This document shows positions 36,602 to 46,062 of a stretch of 64,000 nt of DNA, in pieces; the stretch's first letter is position 1; every line of letters starts with the position of its first letter. The notes under the pieces are model-generated. The model had not been told where the DNA came from, searched no databases, and saw nothing but the letters and a program-made list of their open reading frames with translations. The DNA comes from Melitaea cinxia (lineage: Eukaryota; Arthropoda; Insecta; Lepidoptera; Nymphalidae), in contig NC_059409.1 in assembly GCF_905220565.1 (NCBI RefSeq), positions 12,828,549-12,892,548 of the forward strand, in the 5' to 3' direction. The position numbers and the translations under genes were made by a program.

Positions 36602-39600
36602 CTGTGGAGGTCGTTTTATATTTTTTAATGGAACCTTAGTTCTCCGCTCCCTAATATTTACGGGCACTACATTACGATTAATTTCTCCACTAACAGTTGC
36701 TTTTTGAAAGGGAGGCTTATCTTTACTTCTTCTTGTATTAACTGCTTTAGCGAAAATGGTTTTTCCTAGCCCTAAATCTATTTCCTGTTCACAACCTCTC
36801 TTTTTTCTTTCCTTTTCCTTATTTTCACATAGTTTACTAGAAATGTATTTATATAAATATTTTGTGCGTTTTACATGATCTTTAAGTAACTGTTGCAAAA
36901 ACGATTTTTGAAAATCGACATCAAAAGCGTCGTTTGAATCGGTATGACCGAATACAACTTCGAAAGGCGTTAAGCCTGTAGCACTATGAATAGTATGGTT
37001 GTATGCCATAATAGAGTAAGTCATGACGGAAGCAGCGTCAGTGAACTTATGCTCGTATTTGGCCAATCTGTATATCTCTATCAGTGTAGAATGAAACCTT
37101 TCCACAATACCTGTAGAATTTGGGTTATTAGGGGTAGTTATATGTAGCTCAATTTTATACATTTCTGCTAATTCTTTCATTAATTCGTTGTTAAACTCTG
37201 TACCCGGATCAGAAGTTATTTTTCTAGGTATACCGTAATAAGAAAAATATTTAATTAACGCGCGGACTACTTCTGGGGTGGATCGGCAGCTAACTTCTAT
37301 GGCTTGACCAAGTTTGCTAAAAGCGTCAACTAATGTTAAATAGTATTTTCCCTCAATGCTAAATAAATCTATAAAAATCTCTTGGAATGGGGCATCTTGC
37401 GTTTGAGTTAATTGTAACACGGGGTTAATAGGTCTCCTATCATATTTCATTCTACGGCAAGATTCACACGCATTTATTAGAGCCGTAATGGTTTCCTGCA
37501 TATTATTCCAAAAATAATTTCGCTTAATTCTAGTCATCGTTTCTTTAATACCGCGGTGACAAGTTTTGCCCTCGTGGTATTTCATAACTATAGCCTTTTG
37601 TTCAGCCTCATCTTTAATAAAAATTATACGTTCGGTACATTCTTTTATATCTATAGTGCCTTTCTTAAATAAGGAAATTATTATATTTGCGAAATCTCTC
37701 CTATGTTCCTGGTGTTCGAAATATATAAAATATTTTATTTTGGGGCGGATATACTCTTTAAGAAATTGTTTTATTAATTCTAAATTGTTCAAGGGTAAGA
37801 AAACTTCAAGGATTTTCTGTTTTGACCTTGTTAAATATTTAACCTGGATTTCGTTTTTAAGCCACGAAAATACTAATATCTGATTAGGTTTAGTATCGAT
37901 AGCTTCATTTAAAATTGGAATACCAGAAGAATCGCATTCTACATTTGAGTGGACTGTCTCAATACTAGTTCTAGAATCGGAATGATGTGAAGGTTCGACT
38001 TCAGATAAATCTCTGGAACCTGCTGATATTGTCGCCTCAGAGTCAGTTACAGTTAAAGTTCTAGAATCGTCTGTACTACGTCTTTGGGATAGTTCTAAAA
38101 TTTGGTCTGTCACGTCACGTAAGTGTTCTTGGAGTTGGGATTCTCTATCATCAACATTTACTGACATGGAGGTATTATCGTCTGACCCTATTGCATTTAA
38201 TTTTATACGTGAAAGAGCATCTGCGTTTGTATTCTGCTTACCCTTTTTATAAACTACTTCGAAGTCATATTCTTGCAAGCGTAACCGCCAACGCGTTAAC
38301 TTACTATTTGGCTCCTTAAGAGAATATAACCAAGCTAACGGGCGGTGGTCAGTGTAAATTGTGAATTTTCGGCCATATAGATATGGGCGAAAATGCTTTA
38401 CTGCCCAAATTATTGCTAATAACTCACGCTCAATTGTGCTGTAACGTGACTCGGTTTCACTAAGGGTTCTACTGGCGTAAGCAACAGGACGATCACTACC
38501 CATAACACCCTGAGATAACACTGCTCCTAGCGCTACAGCGGAAGCATCGGTTGTAAGTATAAAGGCTTTATCGTAATCAGGATATTGTAAAAGCGGTGCA
38601 TTTGTTAATAATTCTTTACATTTTTGGAAAGCTTCAATGTATTTATCATCTATTATTATTTTATTGCGTTTTTTTAAACACGAGGTCAAGGGTTGTGTAA
38701 TTTTAGCAAAGTCCTTTATGAAACGTCTATAATATCCTATTAATCCGAGAAAACTTTTAATTTCTGTTGTTGTTTTTGGCAATGGAAAATCTAATACTGC
38801 TTTTATCTTATCGTTATTGGGTTTCAGTCCGTCTTTTGTGATTGTATGTCCTAAGTAAAGGACTTCTTTTCTTAGAAATTCTGACTTATCAAGTTGTACT
38901 TTTAAATTCGTTTTACGTAATCTATCAAAAACTATTCTAAGGCTATTAATGTGTTCTTCTAAGCTAGGTGAAAATATAATTATATCGTCAAGATATACCA
39001 TGCAATGTATACCCTGAAGGCCCTTAAGGACATTGTCCATGGTTCTTTGGAAGGTTGCAGGGGCAGTTTTTAACCCAAATGGCATCCTCAAAAACTCATA
39101 ATGCCCTGACTGAGTACTAAAAGCGGTTTTATGTCGGTCAGTTTCATTAATTTCGATTTGGTGATATCCACTAGCTAAGTCTAGCGTAGAAAAATATATA
39201 CTTTTACCTAATTTATCGAATAAGTCCGTGATATTAGGTAGGGGATATTTATCGTCAATAGTTATTTCGTTAAGTCGTCGATAGTCTACCACCATTCTAT
39301 ATTTTACTTCACCAGAGGCATCCATTTTCTTAGGGACCAGGTGAACGGGTGCACTCCAAGGTGAATAAGATGGTTGAATTACGTTATTGTCTAAAAGCTT
39401 TTCTACCTGTCTTTTAATTTCTTCGGCTTGTGCAGGGGCTTGCCTATATGGTTTTATATATATAGGGTCTTCATTTCTTGTTCTAATAAAATGTTTTACG
39501 TTATTCGTGAATGTCAACGGTAATTGGTCGCAATAGAAAATGTCTTTATATTCTTGACAAAGAGAAAATATTTTATTCTTCTCTTCATCATTCATATGAT

Positions 39601-40336
39601 CTAGCCTTAATTTATTAAGATTTTCTAATAACAATCGATTTTCCTCTGATTCTCTTCCATCTTTCATACAATTGACCTTGCACTCGACATTTTCAAATTT
39701 TGATACTTTAAATGGGGATTTAATAGTTAGTGTCATAGGTTCATCTAAGGTATTTTGAATTACTGTTTTTGCATAGCCGTTTACACATCTCACTATCGCA
39801 CTAGGCATTCTCACACCCTTACAAAATTCGGTAAAGTTAACGATAGCATCACCTGAATGTTGATTTGTTGGTATGCTTACTCTTAATTCAGAACGCGGCG
39901 GAAGCTTAAGGATATATTCTGTATCATTATATGTAATAGGAATTCGCGCGGAATTAGTTCTTAATATTTTATGTTTTAAATCAATAATTGCATCTAACCG
40001 TTTTAAAAGGTCATTACCAATTAACCCGTCATATTTTGGATCTACATTATATACGTAAAATTTTTGTAAACTATTACTATTGAAGGTTGGCATTAAAGGT
40101 ATTTTAATAACCTCATTATGTGAACTAGTAGAATGCGTGCTTATTACTTCAAACGGTTCGTATGTTAAAAAGTTACGAAAATAATAATACGCCTTTTCAG
40201 GGCTAATAAAGGAACGCGTACTTCCAGTATCTATCATAAATTTTGCATTTATTTCAGGTATATATATGTACGGTAATTTTAAATGTGTTTCGCAGTTTAA
40301 TTCTATCGATTCTGTAGGTTTGAGGCAAGTATGGAA
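36539..40336 (-). CDS. pol: Errantivirus Pol polyprotein (protease, RT, RNase H, integrase)
   Basis: Pol supplies the enzymes for processing, reverse transcription and integration. The frame is open from 40348 and is -1 relative to gag; 40336 is the first codon read after slippage at the AAATTTT site. The first internal ATG is at 40237, and residue numbers here count from it. The aspartic protease motif is DTGS at residues 3-6. Reverse transcriptase includes PFGLKTAPATFQR near 386-398 and the catalytic YLDD at 415-418. RNase H shows TDAS near 563 and TDHRPLAWL near 629. The integrase zinc-binding H-H-C-C module lies near 888-927. The DDE triad falls in FIDLFS (near 955), SDPGTEF (near 1009) and NSTGIVERFHS (Glu near 1046). 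A basic C-terminal domain follows to residue 1232. All catalytic residues are present and no stop interrupts the frame. The last 41 nt overlap the first env ATG. Confidence 0.95.
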   Translation of the reverse strand, partial: FHTCLKPTESIELNCETHLKLPYIYIPEINAKFMIDTGSTRSFISPEKAYYYFRNFLTYEPFEVISTHSTSSHNEVIKIPLMPTFNSNSLQKFYVYNVDPKYDGLIGNDLLKRLDAIIDLKHKILRTNSARIPITYNDTEYILKLPPRSELRVSIPTNQHSGDAIVNFTEFCKGVRMPSAIVRCVNGYAKTVIQNTLDEPMTLTIKSPFKVSKFENVECKVNCMKDGRESEENRLLLENLNKLRLDHMNDEEKNKIFSLCQEYKDIFYCDQLPLTFTNNVKHFIRTRNEDPIYIKPYRQAPAQAEEIKRQVEKLLDNNVIQPSYSPWSAPVHLVPKKMDASGEVKYRMVVDYRRLNEITIDDKYPLPNITDLFDKLGKSIYFSTLDLASGYHQIEINETDRHKTAFSTQSGHYEFLRMPFGLKTAPATFQRTMDNVLKGLQGIHCMVYLDDIIIFSPSLEEHINSLRIVFDRLRKTNLKVQLDKSEFLRKEVLYLGHTITKDGLKPNNDKIKAVLDFPLPKTTTEIKSFLGLIGYYRRFIKDFAKITQPLTSCLKKRNKIIIDDKYIEAFQKCKELLTNAPLLQYPDYDKAFILTTDASAVALGAVLSQGVMGSDRPVAYASRTLSETESRYSTIERELLAIIWAVKHFRPYLYGRKFTIYTDHRPLAWLYSLKEPNSKLTRWRLRLQEYDFEVVYKKGKQNTNADALSRIKLNAIGSDDNTSMSVNVDDRESQLQEHLRDVTDQILELSQRRSTDDSRTLTVTDSEATISAGSRDLSEVEPSHHSDSRTSIETVHSNVECDSSGIPILNEAIDTKPNQILVFSWLKNEIQVKYLTRSKQKILEVFLPLNNLELIKQFLKEYIRPKIKYFIYFEHQEHRRDFANIIISLFKKGTIDIKECTERIIFIKDEAEQKAIVMKYHEGKTCHRGIKETMTRIKRNYFWNNMQETITALINACESCRRMKYDRRPINPVLQLTQTQDAPFQEIFIDLFSIEGKYYLTLVDAFSKLGQAIEVSCRSTPEVVRALIKYFSYYGIPRKITSDPGTEFNNELMKELAEMYKIELHITTPNNPNSTGIVERFHSTLIEIYRLAKYEHKFTDAASVMTYSIMAYNHTIHSATGLTPFEVVFGHTDSNDAFDVDFQKSFLQQLLKDHVKRTKYLYKYISSKLCENKEKERKKRGCEQEIDLGLGKTIFAKAVNTRRSKDKPPFQKATVSGEINRNVVPVNIRERRTKVPLKNIKRPPQVVRNRPGDDEGDPIPSTSKD
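36598..36610 (-). promoter_or_regulatory. Predicted env splice acceptor
   Basis: On the minus strand CCTCCACAG precedes a G at 36601. The join is in frame with both the leader exon ending at 41762 and the env frame. The pyrimidine tract is modest and the upstream region is A-rich. The acceptor lies inside the 3' end of pol, which is where env acceptors sit in known errantiviruses. Splicing itself is inferred. Confidence 0.6.
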
Positions 40337-41493
40337 AAATTTTCTTCCTTATCATCATTATCAAGGTCAATAGGATTTTCTTCGTCAGTCTGCTCGTCTG
40401 TTAGTTCTACATAGTCTGTTATGTCATAATTGTTGTCATGAGAGTCGGTTTCTGAAATATAGAACTCAGGGTCATAGTTGTTGCCGCTGTCGTAATAATT
40501 GCAGTCCTGAGTATACGTTTCATTAATCGGGAAACTCGGTTTATTATTAGTTATCGTTCTCATCGACACGTCATTTAGTCCTTGTCCGTCTGGTCTAAAA
40601 TTAGGCTTATAACCAAATTGTGTTGGGGTTTTATAATTATTATAATTAAATGGAGGTCGATACCCTAATTGTTGTACAGGACGGTGTCCGTACTGAGGAT
40701 TAATTCTCGGTGGTGGTATTTGTGGTCCCTTCGGAATTCCATATTTAAATTGAGAAAAATTTGGTCTAAAACCTGTAGGCATAGGCATAGGTGCTTTTTG
40801 ATTTCCTTGAGGTATTCCAAATTTATATTTAGGTTGTTGATTGTATGAATTAAATGTCATAGGTAGATTAGACTTATTCGCAAAATTTAATTTTGAATTC
40901 GGTAAATTTGAAATTTTATTACGCTGATTATACTGTTCGTGAAAGTTTACTTCTTCTAAAACAATGCTCAACGCAGATTCTAAGGATGTCGCTGATTTTA
41001 ATCTAACTATTCTAACCATATTTTCGGGTAAATTATAAAGAAACACGTTAAGGGATGTATTATTGTAAATAACTATTTTACTTTGCCTAATATCCTCGTT
41101 TAATATTTGATTAACCTTGGATAATAAAACAGAACGCACTGATTGGATTCTATTACAAAAATCAAGGTAACTTTCTCCCGATTTTATTTTTAAATTTTCT
41201 AATTCTATTGCGATACATTCTTCGCTTCGCGGATCTCCAAAATGTTGTATTAATAAATCTTTAAAGTCACTCCATGAAACAATATCCTCACGCTCACTGA
41301 TAAGCGCGGCAGCGTCATCGACTAAGCGACTCGTTATGCTATGCATAATATAGACATTTTGCACATCACTGCCTTTAAATTTATTAATTACATATTCACA
41401 TTTTCTTATAAATAAGTTTAATTGACGTTTATCGCCACCAAAAAGAGGAATTAATTTTAATATTTCGTTTGGAATCAGAGTTATTTGTTCCAT
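40303..41493 (-). CDS. gag: Errantivirus Gag protein, 396 aa
   Basis: Gag is the structural protein that forms the particle. The start is the ATG at 41493. The frame runs further upstream, but only from a TTG at 41547, so the 396-residue form is preferred. The N-terminal two thirds look like a capsid fold (GGDKRQLNLFIRKCEYVI near the start, then WSDFKDLLIQHFGDPRSEEC, as in many gypsy Gag proteins). The C-terminal part is Pro/Gly/Tyr-rich with repeated KFGIPQG / KYGIPKG units and ends in a very acidic tail. There is no CCHC zinc knuckle, as is usual for errantiviral Gag. The stop is a TAG at 40303-40305, and the pol frame overlaps the last 44 nt. Confidence 0.92.
   Translation of the reverse strand: MEQITLIPNEILKLIPLFGGDKRQLNLFIRKCEYVINKFKGSDVQNVYIMHSITSRLVDDAAALISEREDIVSWSDFKDLLIQHFGDPRSEECIAIELENLKIKSGESYLDFCNRIQSVRSVLLSKVNQILNEDIRQSKIVIYNNTSLNVFLYNLPENMVRIVRLKSATSLESALSIVLEEVNFHEQYNQRNKISNLPNSKLNFANKSNLPMTFNSYNQQPKYKFGIPQGNQKAPMPMPTGFRPNFSQFKYGIPKGPQIPPPRINPQYGHRPVQQLGYRPPFNYNNYKTPTQFGYKPNFRPDGQGLNDVSMRTITNNKPSFPINETYTQDCNYYDSGNNYDPEFYISETDSHDNNYDITDYVELTDEQTDEENPIDLDNDDKEENFSILASNLQNR
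40336..40342 (-). promoter_or_regulatory. Predicted -1 ribosomal frameshift site A_AAT_TTT
   Basis: In gag frame the codons read GAA AAT TTT, giving an X_XXY_YYZ heptamer AAATTTT about 30 nt before the gag stop. It lies inside the 46-nt window (40348-40303) where both gag and pol frames are open. Slipping back one base leads directly into pol. No downstream stem or pseudoknot was worked out. Confidence 0.7.
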
Positions 41494-41761
41494 TTTATTT
41501 TTGTAAAATAAAAGTTTTAAAATTATAATTATTAATTTTACACACAAATTATGTTAATAATATTTCAATGATTTTGAATTGAAATATTAAATTAATAATA
41601 TATTAAACAATTTCTTCAAATTCTTTTTATCAAAAGTACAATTTTTAATATTTAAATTAATAACTAACAAAAATACATAAGAAAACCAGAAAACGTTATA
41701 ATAGGAGAAGTCTTATCCCAAAATAACAAGAGATAGAAGGAAGGTGAAAAGTTCTACTCAC

Positions 41762-41778
41762 CAACCGGTCACCAGCAT
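41762..41778 (-). CDS. env: Predicted env leader mini-exon (ATG plus splice donor)
   Basis: Between the primer binding site and gag there is an ATG (41776-41778) followed after 17 nt by a consensus donor (TTG|GTGAGT, intron starting at 41761). In unspliced RNA it is only a six-codon upstream frame ending in TGA. If spliced to the acceptor at 36601 the reading frame continues into env and adds a short hydrophobic stretch ahead of the annotated env ATG, which would give Env the signal peptide it otherwise lacks. Env expression from a spliced subgenomic RNA is established for gypsy-type errantiviruses. The exact sites here are my prediction. Confidence 0.6.
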
Positions 41779-41915
41779 CGCCAGCTCCTGGACTCCTCGA
41801 TCACTGTCTTATTTATTTGGTTCGGGATTGTTTCTTACAGACCTTCGAAAGCCCAATTATTCGCTGATTTTGAAGACGAATTCTTAAGAACGAAGGCTGT
41901 AATTATTTTGAAACA

Positions 41916-41933
41916 ATCCTACCGGCTGCGCCA
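41916..41933 (-). promoter_or_regulatory. Primer binding site, tRNA-Ser type
   Basis: In element orientation TGGCGCAGCCGGTAGGAT starts on the last base of the 5' LTR. It matches the pattern TGGCGCAGTCGGTAGG used by 17.6/297-type elements that prime from tRNA-Ser. The overlap of the first T with the LTR end is a feature of that group. The tRNA identity is from memory of the family. Confidence 0.75.
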
Positions 41934-42201
41934 GACAAGTTTACGGGAGCGCGAAAGGGCTTTTTAAAAAAATATTACATTAATTAAACAAAAACTATTT
42001 AATTAAAAATTAATTAAAACTACAGTGGACACGTCCGAACAGAATTACATGCTCTGGATTAATCGTTGATTTAATTCTAATTAAACTTTCTCAAGACATA
42101 TGATCCCAAAGCATGAGACAACGTGAGATATCATTTGTTATTCCTATTCCGCTGATTAAGCATTTACTTGTACTGTTCTCATGCCTTGGTCCAACATAAC
42201 T
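41933..42201 (-). repeat. 5' LTR of the errantivirus
   Basis: It is the 269-bp copy upstream of gag and matches the 3' LTR base for base. It is expected to carry the promoter, but no TATA box is obvious near its start. Errantivirus LTRs often use initiator-type promoters. It ends AACTTGTCT directly before the primer binding site. Confidence 0.95.
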
Positions 42202-44356
42202 AGCTTCAAATTATTTCTTTTGTGACACGAAATATTATTGTTATTAAAAATACTTTTTCATGACTTTCATAAAATTTATGTAGGTTTTGGTTTTTCCTCG
42301 CACGTCATATGAAGAGGTTTAGAGGCGGTTTTTACTGAGGCCCGTTTATTATAAACTTTATGGTGACATAAAGCATAAAATAATGGAGTATTTTTACAAC
42401 CCGATGCCATAAAACACCTTTTATGATTGTGATAACATCGCTATTGGATATCTGAATCGTGTATTGCTCTTTTGGCTCATTTTTGTTCTTAAAAATTATT
42501 TCAATTCGCATTTTCAAAAGTTTTTATTATTTCAACCGCATATCATTATCTAAACCACATAGTTAAGGTGCCTCTTCGGTATAACGACTTGTAAGCAGTT
42601 GTTCTAAATTATTTTTTACTACGACAATACACGAAAACATATTATGACTTTTTTGACTCTCTAAACTAGCGGCGTGTGGTCGCTCAGAGGGCACTTAGTC
42701 GTTCCTTGATGGTCGTGCACTGCTGCAAAACCTAGCAGGAGTAGCACTAAAAAAGTTTAAACCATATATTTATACTATATAATTATGGCAATTTCAAAGC
42801 CTCTACTCCTACAAAAAGAGCTAATTCAATTCCAGAGTGTAACGAAGACATTACAACTATTCCAAGAGGCAATCACTTCTGATAGAAATAATTAAAAATG
42901 CGTTTTTTGAAATAATTGTTTTAAAAAAAATGGCTATAGAGGCAACGGGGTAGGGTGATAAAATATATTTATATAGGCAATAGAGAATTCGATTGATAAC
43001 TAATAAATTTGACTCCTTCGTAGTCTTGACGTTTGTTTTTTGATCCATCCAGGACTCAGAAATCTAATTCTACTGGGGGCCTCTTGAGGCGTTTATTTTA
43101 CTTTATTTTAAAGCTTAATTTTCGAATATATTTAAGTTTTTAACACAATACTTTGAGAGAAAAAATATATAATTAAATATTTTGATCGGTAAAAAATATA
43201 GCATTTCTCATTTAGTCCTTCCCCCGGCTTTGATACATTCTATTCATTTACTTATTAATCTAAATAAGAATTATAAAAGCAGCCTAAAGTAAGTAAGCGA
43301 AGATAAATATAACTTCACGTTTAGAAAATAATGTAATTCTAATACATTCTTCTTTTAAGTCGGTTGAAAATAAAACTAATTAAGATAAAAGTCAATCAAC
43401 TGTGACCCAAGCTAGACAAATTATATTAGTCTGCAATATGTTCGACTTTATCGCTGTTTTTATTTGATTAGCTCTGGAAAATTTCAAATAAATTTAATAA
43501 TTTTATCTTGTTTTTTGAGCATAACTGAAATATATTTTACATTGGTATTTTATCGAAAAATTTTAGTCACAGCATCTACTAGTAACAATAAAAATGAATG
43601 TCTAAAATTTTATATGCCTTCTTGTATTTTAATACATCGCGAAACGAGAAATTCCATTGTTGAGTGGGGAGTTACTAAAAAGTTTTAGTTGTTATTATTA
43701 GTTGTTTAGGAAATTAATGAACCAGTCCTTATTTTGAACTTCTAACTTATAGTAAAATTAATCTTTATCTTTAATTCAATACTTACTGAGTTTTTTATAA
43801 TTCATTTGCTGATTTTTTTTATTTTGTCATTACACTTATTAATGTAAGTACATATTGTAATTGGTGCACATATTTGATTATAACTTTATAATCTTTTTTA
43901 GAACGAGACAAAGTTTTATATTGATTTGAATTTATATTGTCCCAACTGCCTCAAAGCCAAAAGGAGAGTTATAATTTTTATAGTCTATGTATGATTAGAT
44001 GATCATCTGTTCCCACTCTGTTTGTCATATTTAGACAAAAGAGGTATCATTAGAAGCGTCTTAATTGTCCACTGGATATGGGCTATATGGTGTCACATAA
44101 TTGAATGTGGCGCTCTCTAAAGGACATAAAGTGACGTACTATTTTTTTCAGTCGGTTTTTGTTTTTAACTTTCTTTATCTTGTTAATTTATTATCTATGT
44201 TAAACTGTTTCTTTATTTTTGTTAAGTAATTTAAACTATGTATGTAACTTCCGTGTAGTTGTATTAAAAATAGACCAATTTCTGTAAATAAATATTACGT
44301 GAAATGAAAGTATTAACTAATATTGATATGTGTGACCATCTTAAAGATTCGATGAC
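42202..44356. other. Flank of the errantivirus, no supported gene
   Basis: It starts with the right AGCT duplication (42202-42205). The rest is AT-rich with short fragments of family A (GTCGGTTTTTGTTTTT near 44150). Reading frames at 42332-42517, 42857-43048 and 43464-43688 have no recognisable content. Confidence 0.4.
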
Positions 44357-44590
44357 TAGCCCGTTGGCGCAGTTTGTAGTGGCCCTGCTTTCTGTTCCAA
44401 GGGTTGCGAATTCGATTCCCGCCTGAATCTGGGTGTAATATTTGTATTTTATATTTATATATGTATTATTTCTATGTATATTTATAAAAAAAATATAGTT
44501 ATAACAGTCGGCTGTTACCTGTCACACAAGCATTAAGTTGCTTACTATAGGAACAGACGACCGTGTGTGTATGTTATATGATATTTATTT
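44357..44590 (+). mobile_element. tRNA-headed SINE (family S2)
   Basis: The head reads ACTAGCCCGTTGGCGCAGTTTGTAG (box A region), then GGTTGCGAATTCGATTCCCGCC (box B region). An AT-rich body and a tail with AACAGTCGGCTGTTACCTG, AGCATTAAGTTGCTTACTATAGG and ACAGACGACCGTGTGTGTATG follow. Copies lie at 49004 and 61611, with an inverted head at 56735. It is distinct from S1 outside the tRNA-like part. Confidence 0.8.
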
Positions 44591-44596
44591 ATTTAT

Positions 44597-44935
44597 TCAT
44601 CATCATCATCATCATTACAGCCTATACAGTCCACTGCTGGACATAGGCCTCCACAAGTATACGCCAAAAATAACGTGAACTCATGTGTTTTGCCCATAGT
44701 CACCACGCTGGGCAGGCGGGTTGGTGACCGCAGTACTGGCTTTGTCGCACCGACGACGCTGCTGCCCGTCTTCGGCCTGTGTATTTTAAAGCCAGCAGTT
44801 GGATGGTTATTCCGCCATCAGTCGGCTTTTTAAGTTCCAAGGTGGTAGCGGAACTGTGTTATCCCTTAGTCGCCTCTTACGAAACCCACGGGAAGAGAGG
44901 GGGTGGCTATATTCTTTAGTACCGTAGACACAGAG
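44597..44935 (+). repeat. Repeat family F with (CAT)n start
   Basis: A CATCATCATCATCATT run leads into CAGTCCACTGCTGGACATAGG, GGGCAGGCGGGTTGGTGACCG and CGCCTCTTACGAAACCCACGG, ending near GTACCGTAGACACA. It is closely similar to 28889-29215. The trinucleotide run at the same end as in the 14578 copy (there GATGAT on the opposite strand) shows the microsatellite belongs to the element. Confidence 0.75.
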
Positions 44936-45313
44936 TACATTTATTTATTATTTATTATTTATTATTTGTGCACTGTTGTACTAAGTTATAGTGTATTTTT
45001 TAATGTTAGTGTACCGATTGCTGATGGTCTTTAACATATAAAAAGATAAATAAACAAGTCGAAACCAAAACCTGGATTTGAGATAGGCAAAGGGGAATAT
45101 CAATTCTCTTTAGAGGATCGAGGCGGTCGCAATTGTGTAGAGTACAGCCTTGAAGACGATGACAGGCAATCGATGCGTCTGATCTGAATTGAAATCACAT
45201 TTTAATTTTTCTGTCTACGGTCACTGCTTCAACAGATGATATAATTGTTTTTTCTTCTTTTGTTACACATAATTCCGAAGACGTGATGTGTTAGCCTGTA
45301 ACTGCATTATATA

Positions 45314-45598
45314 CGCTTCAGCCTGTAATATCCCACTGCTGGGCATAAGCCTTTTTCCCCATGTAGGAGAAGGATCAGAGCGTAATCCACCATACTGCTC
45401 CAATGCGGGTTGGCGGATATATTCCCTACTATGAGTAAAAATCGCTATCAGGTGTACACGATAATAACCGGGACAGACAGCGTAATGTGCTCTCCAAGGC
45501 ACCAATACAAATGTTTGTCATGTGCGGGGATCAAACCCGCAACCGCTAGCGCAACAGCCACAAACCAGTGATGTGACCGTTGCGCCAACGTGTCGTCG
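45314..45598 (-). mobile_element. SINE (family S1) with internal deletion
   Basis: The tail, most of the body and the tRNA-like head (GCGGGGATCAAACCCGC on the plus strand) are present. The segment between the CTCTCCAAGGCAC block and the head is missing compared with 15424-15770. The minus-strand reading frame here is not a gene. Confidence 0.8.
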
Positions 45599-45996
45599 TA
45601 GTACTCAAAATATTAACTTTTATAAATAATACAATGGCTTTTGCATGAACTTAGGTATAAGTTATTTCTTACATTTTCTTTAAAAATTAATAAATATTTA
45701 ACATAATAAAAGTACAAAAACATGTAAAAAGGCATTTTGCAAAAATTAAATATATTTAAAAGAAATCTACAGGTTAATATTACTCAATAATAGAAGGGAT
45801 ATATTTAGATCTGTGTAGGGCAAGGATGTCCCTTTACCTACTTATTACTTACTTGAAAAAGTGACTTAATGAAAAACCTTATCAGTCAATAAATAATTCT
45901 GAGGCCCTTTAGATATTATTTCTCTGATCTTAACTTTATATTAAAACATATTAAGACTTTATTTAATGAAACATTAAGGTATTTATTTTTAATGAC

Positions 45997-46062
45997 TGGT
46001 TCAACCCGTAACATCTAACTGCTGGGCATAGGCCTTTTTCCTCGTGTAGGAGAAGGGTCATA
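45997..46062 (-). mobile_element. SINE (family S1) tail fragment
   Basis: TTCAACCCGTAACATCTAACTG and GGGCATAGGCCTTTTTCC match only the S1 3' tail. The remainder has been lost by truncation or decay. Confidence 0.6.

Larger units (their letters stand above)
34632..42201 (-). mobile_element. Complete errantivirus (Ty3/Gypsy endogenous retrovirus), 7570 bp
   Basis: The element reads right to left: 5' LTR (41933-42201), tRNA-Ser-type primer site, leader with a splice donor, gag, -1 frameshift, pol with protease, reverse transcriptase, RNase H and integrase, env, polypurine tract, and 3' LTR (34632-34900). Its LTRs begin AGTTATG in element orientation, like several gypsy-group LTRs. All three long reading frames are intact, the LTRs show no difference, and a 4-bp AGCT duplication surrounds it, so the copy appears full length and recently inserted. 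An env gene of baculovirus-F type and the tRNA-Ser primer place it with insect errantiviruses (gypsy, 17.6, 297, ZAM group) rather than with env-less Ty3/Gypsy elements. It lies in sense with the presumed minus-strand host gene. Whether it is still active cannot be judged from sequence. Confidence 0.95.

Noticed and set aside
34958..40058. Plus-strand reading frames within the errantivirus (34958, 37566, 39873)
   Set aside because: They are antisense shadows of env and pol with no features of their own.
41494..41547. Longer gag frame with a hydrophobic N-terminal extension
   Set aside because: The extension would have to start at TTG (41547); the first ATG is at 41493, so the extension is probably untranslated leader.
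44357..44425. tRNA-gene-like sequence with box A and box B
   Set aside because: It is the head of a repeated SINE (copies at 49004 and 61611), lacks a full cloverleaf and continues into the SINE body. The S1 heads were rejected as tRNA genes for the same reason.
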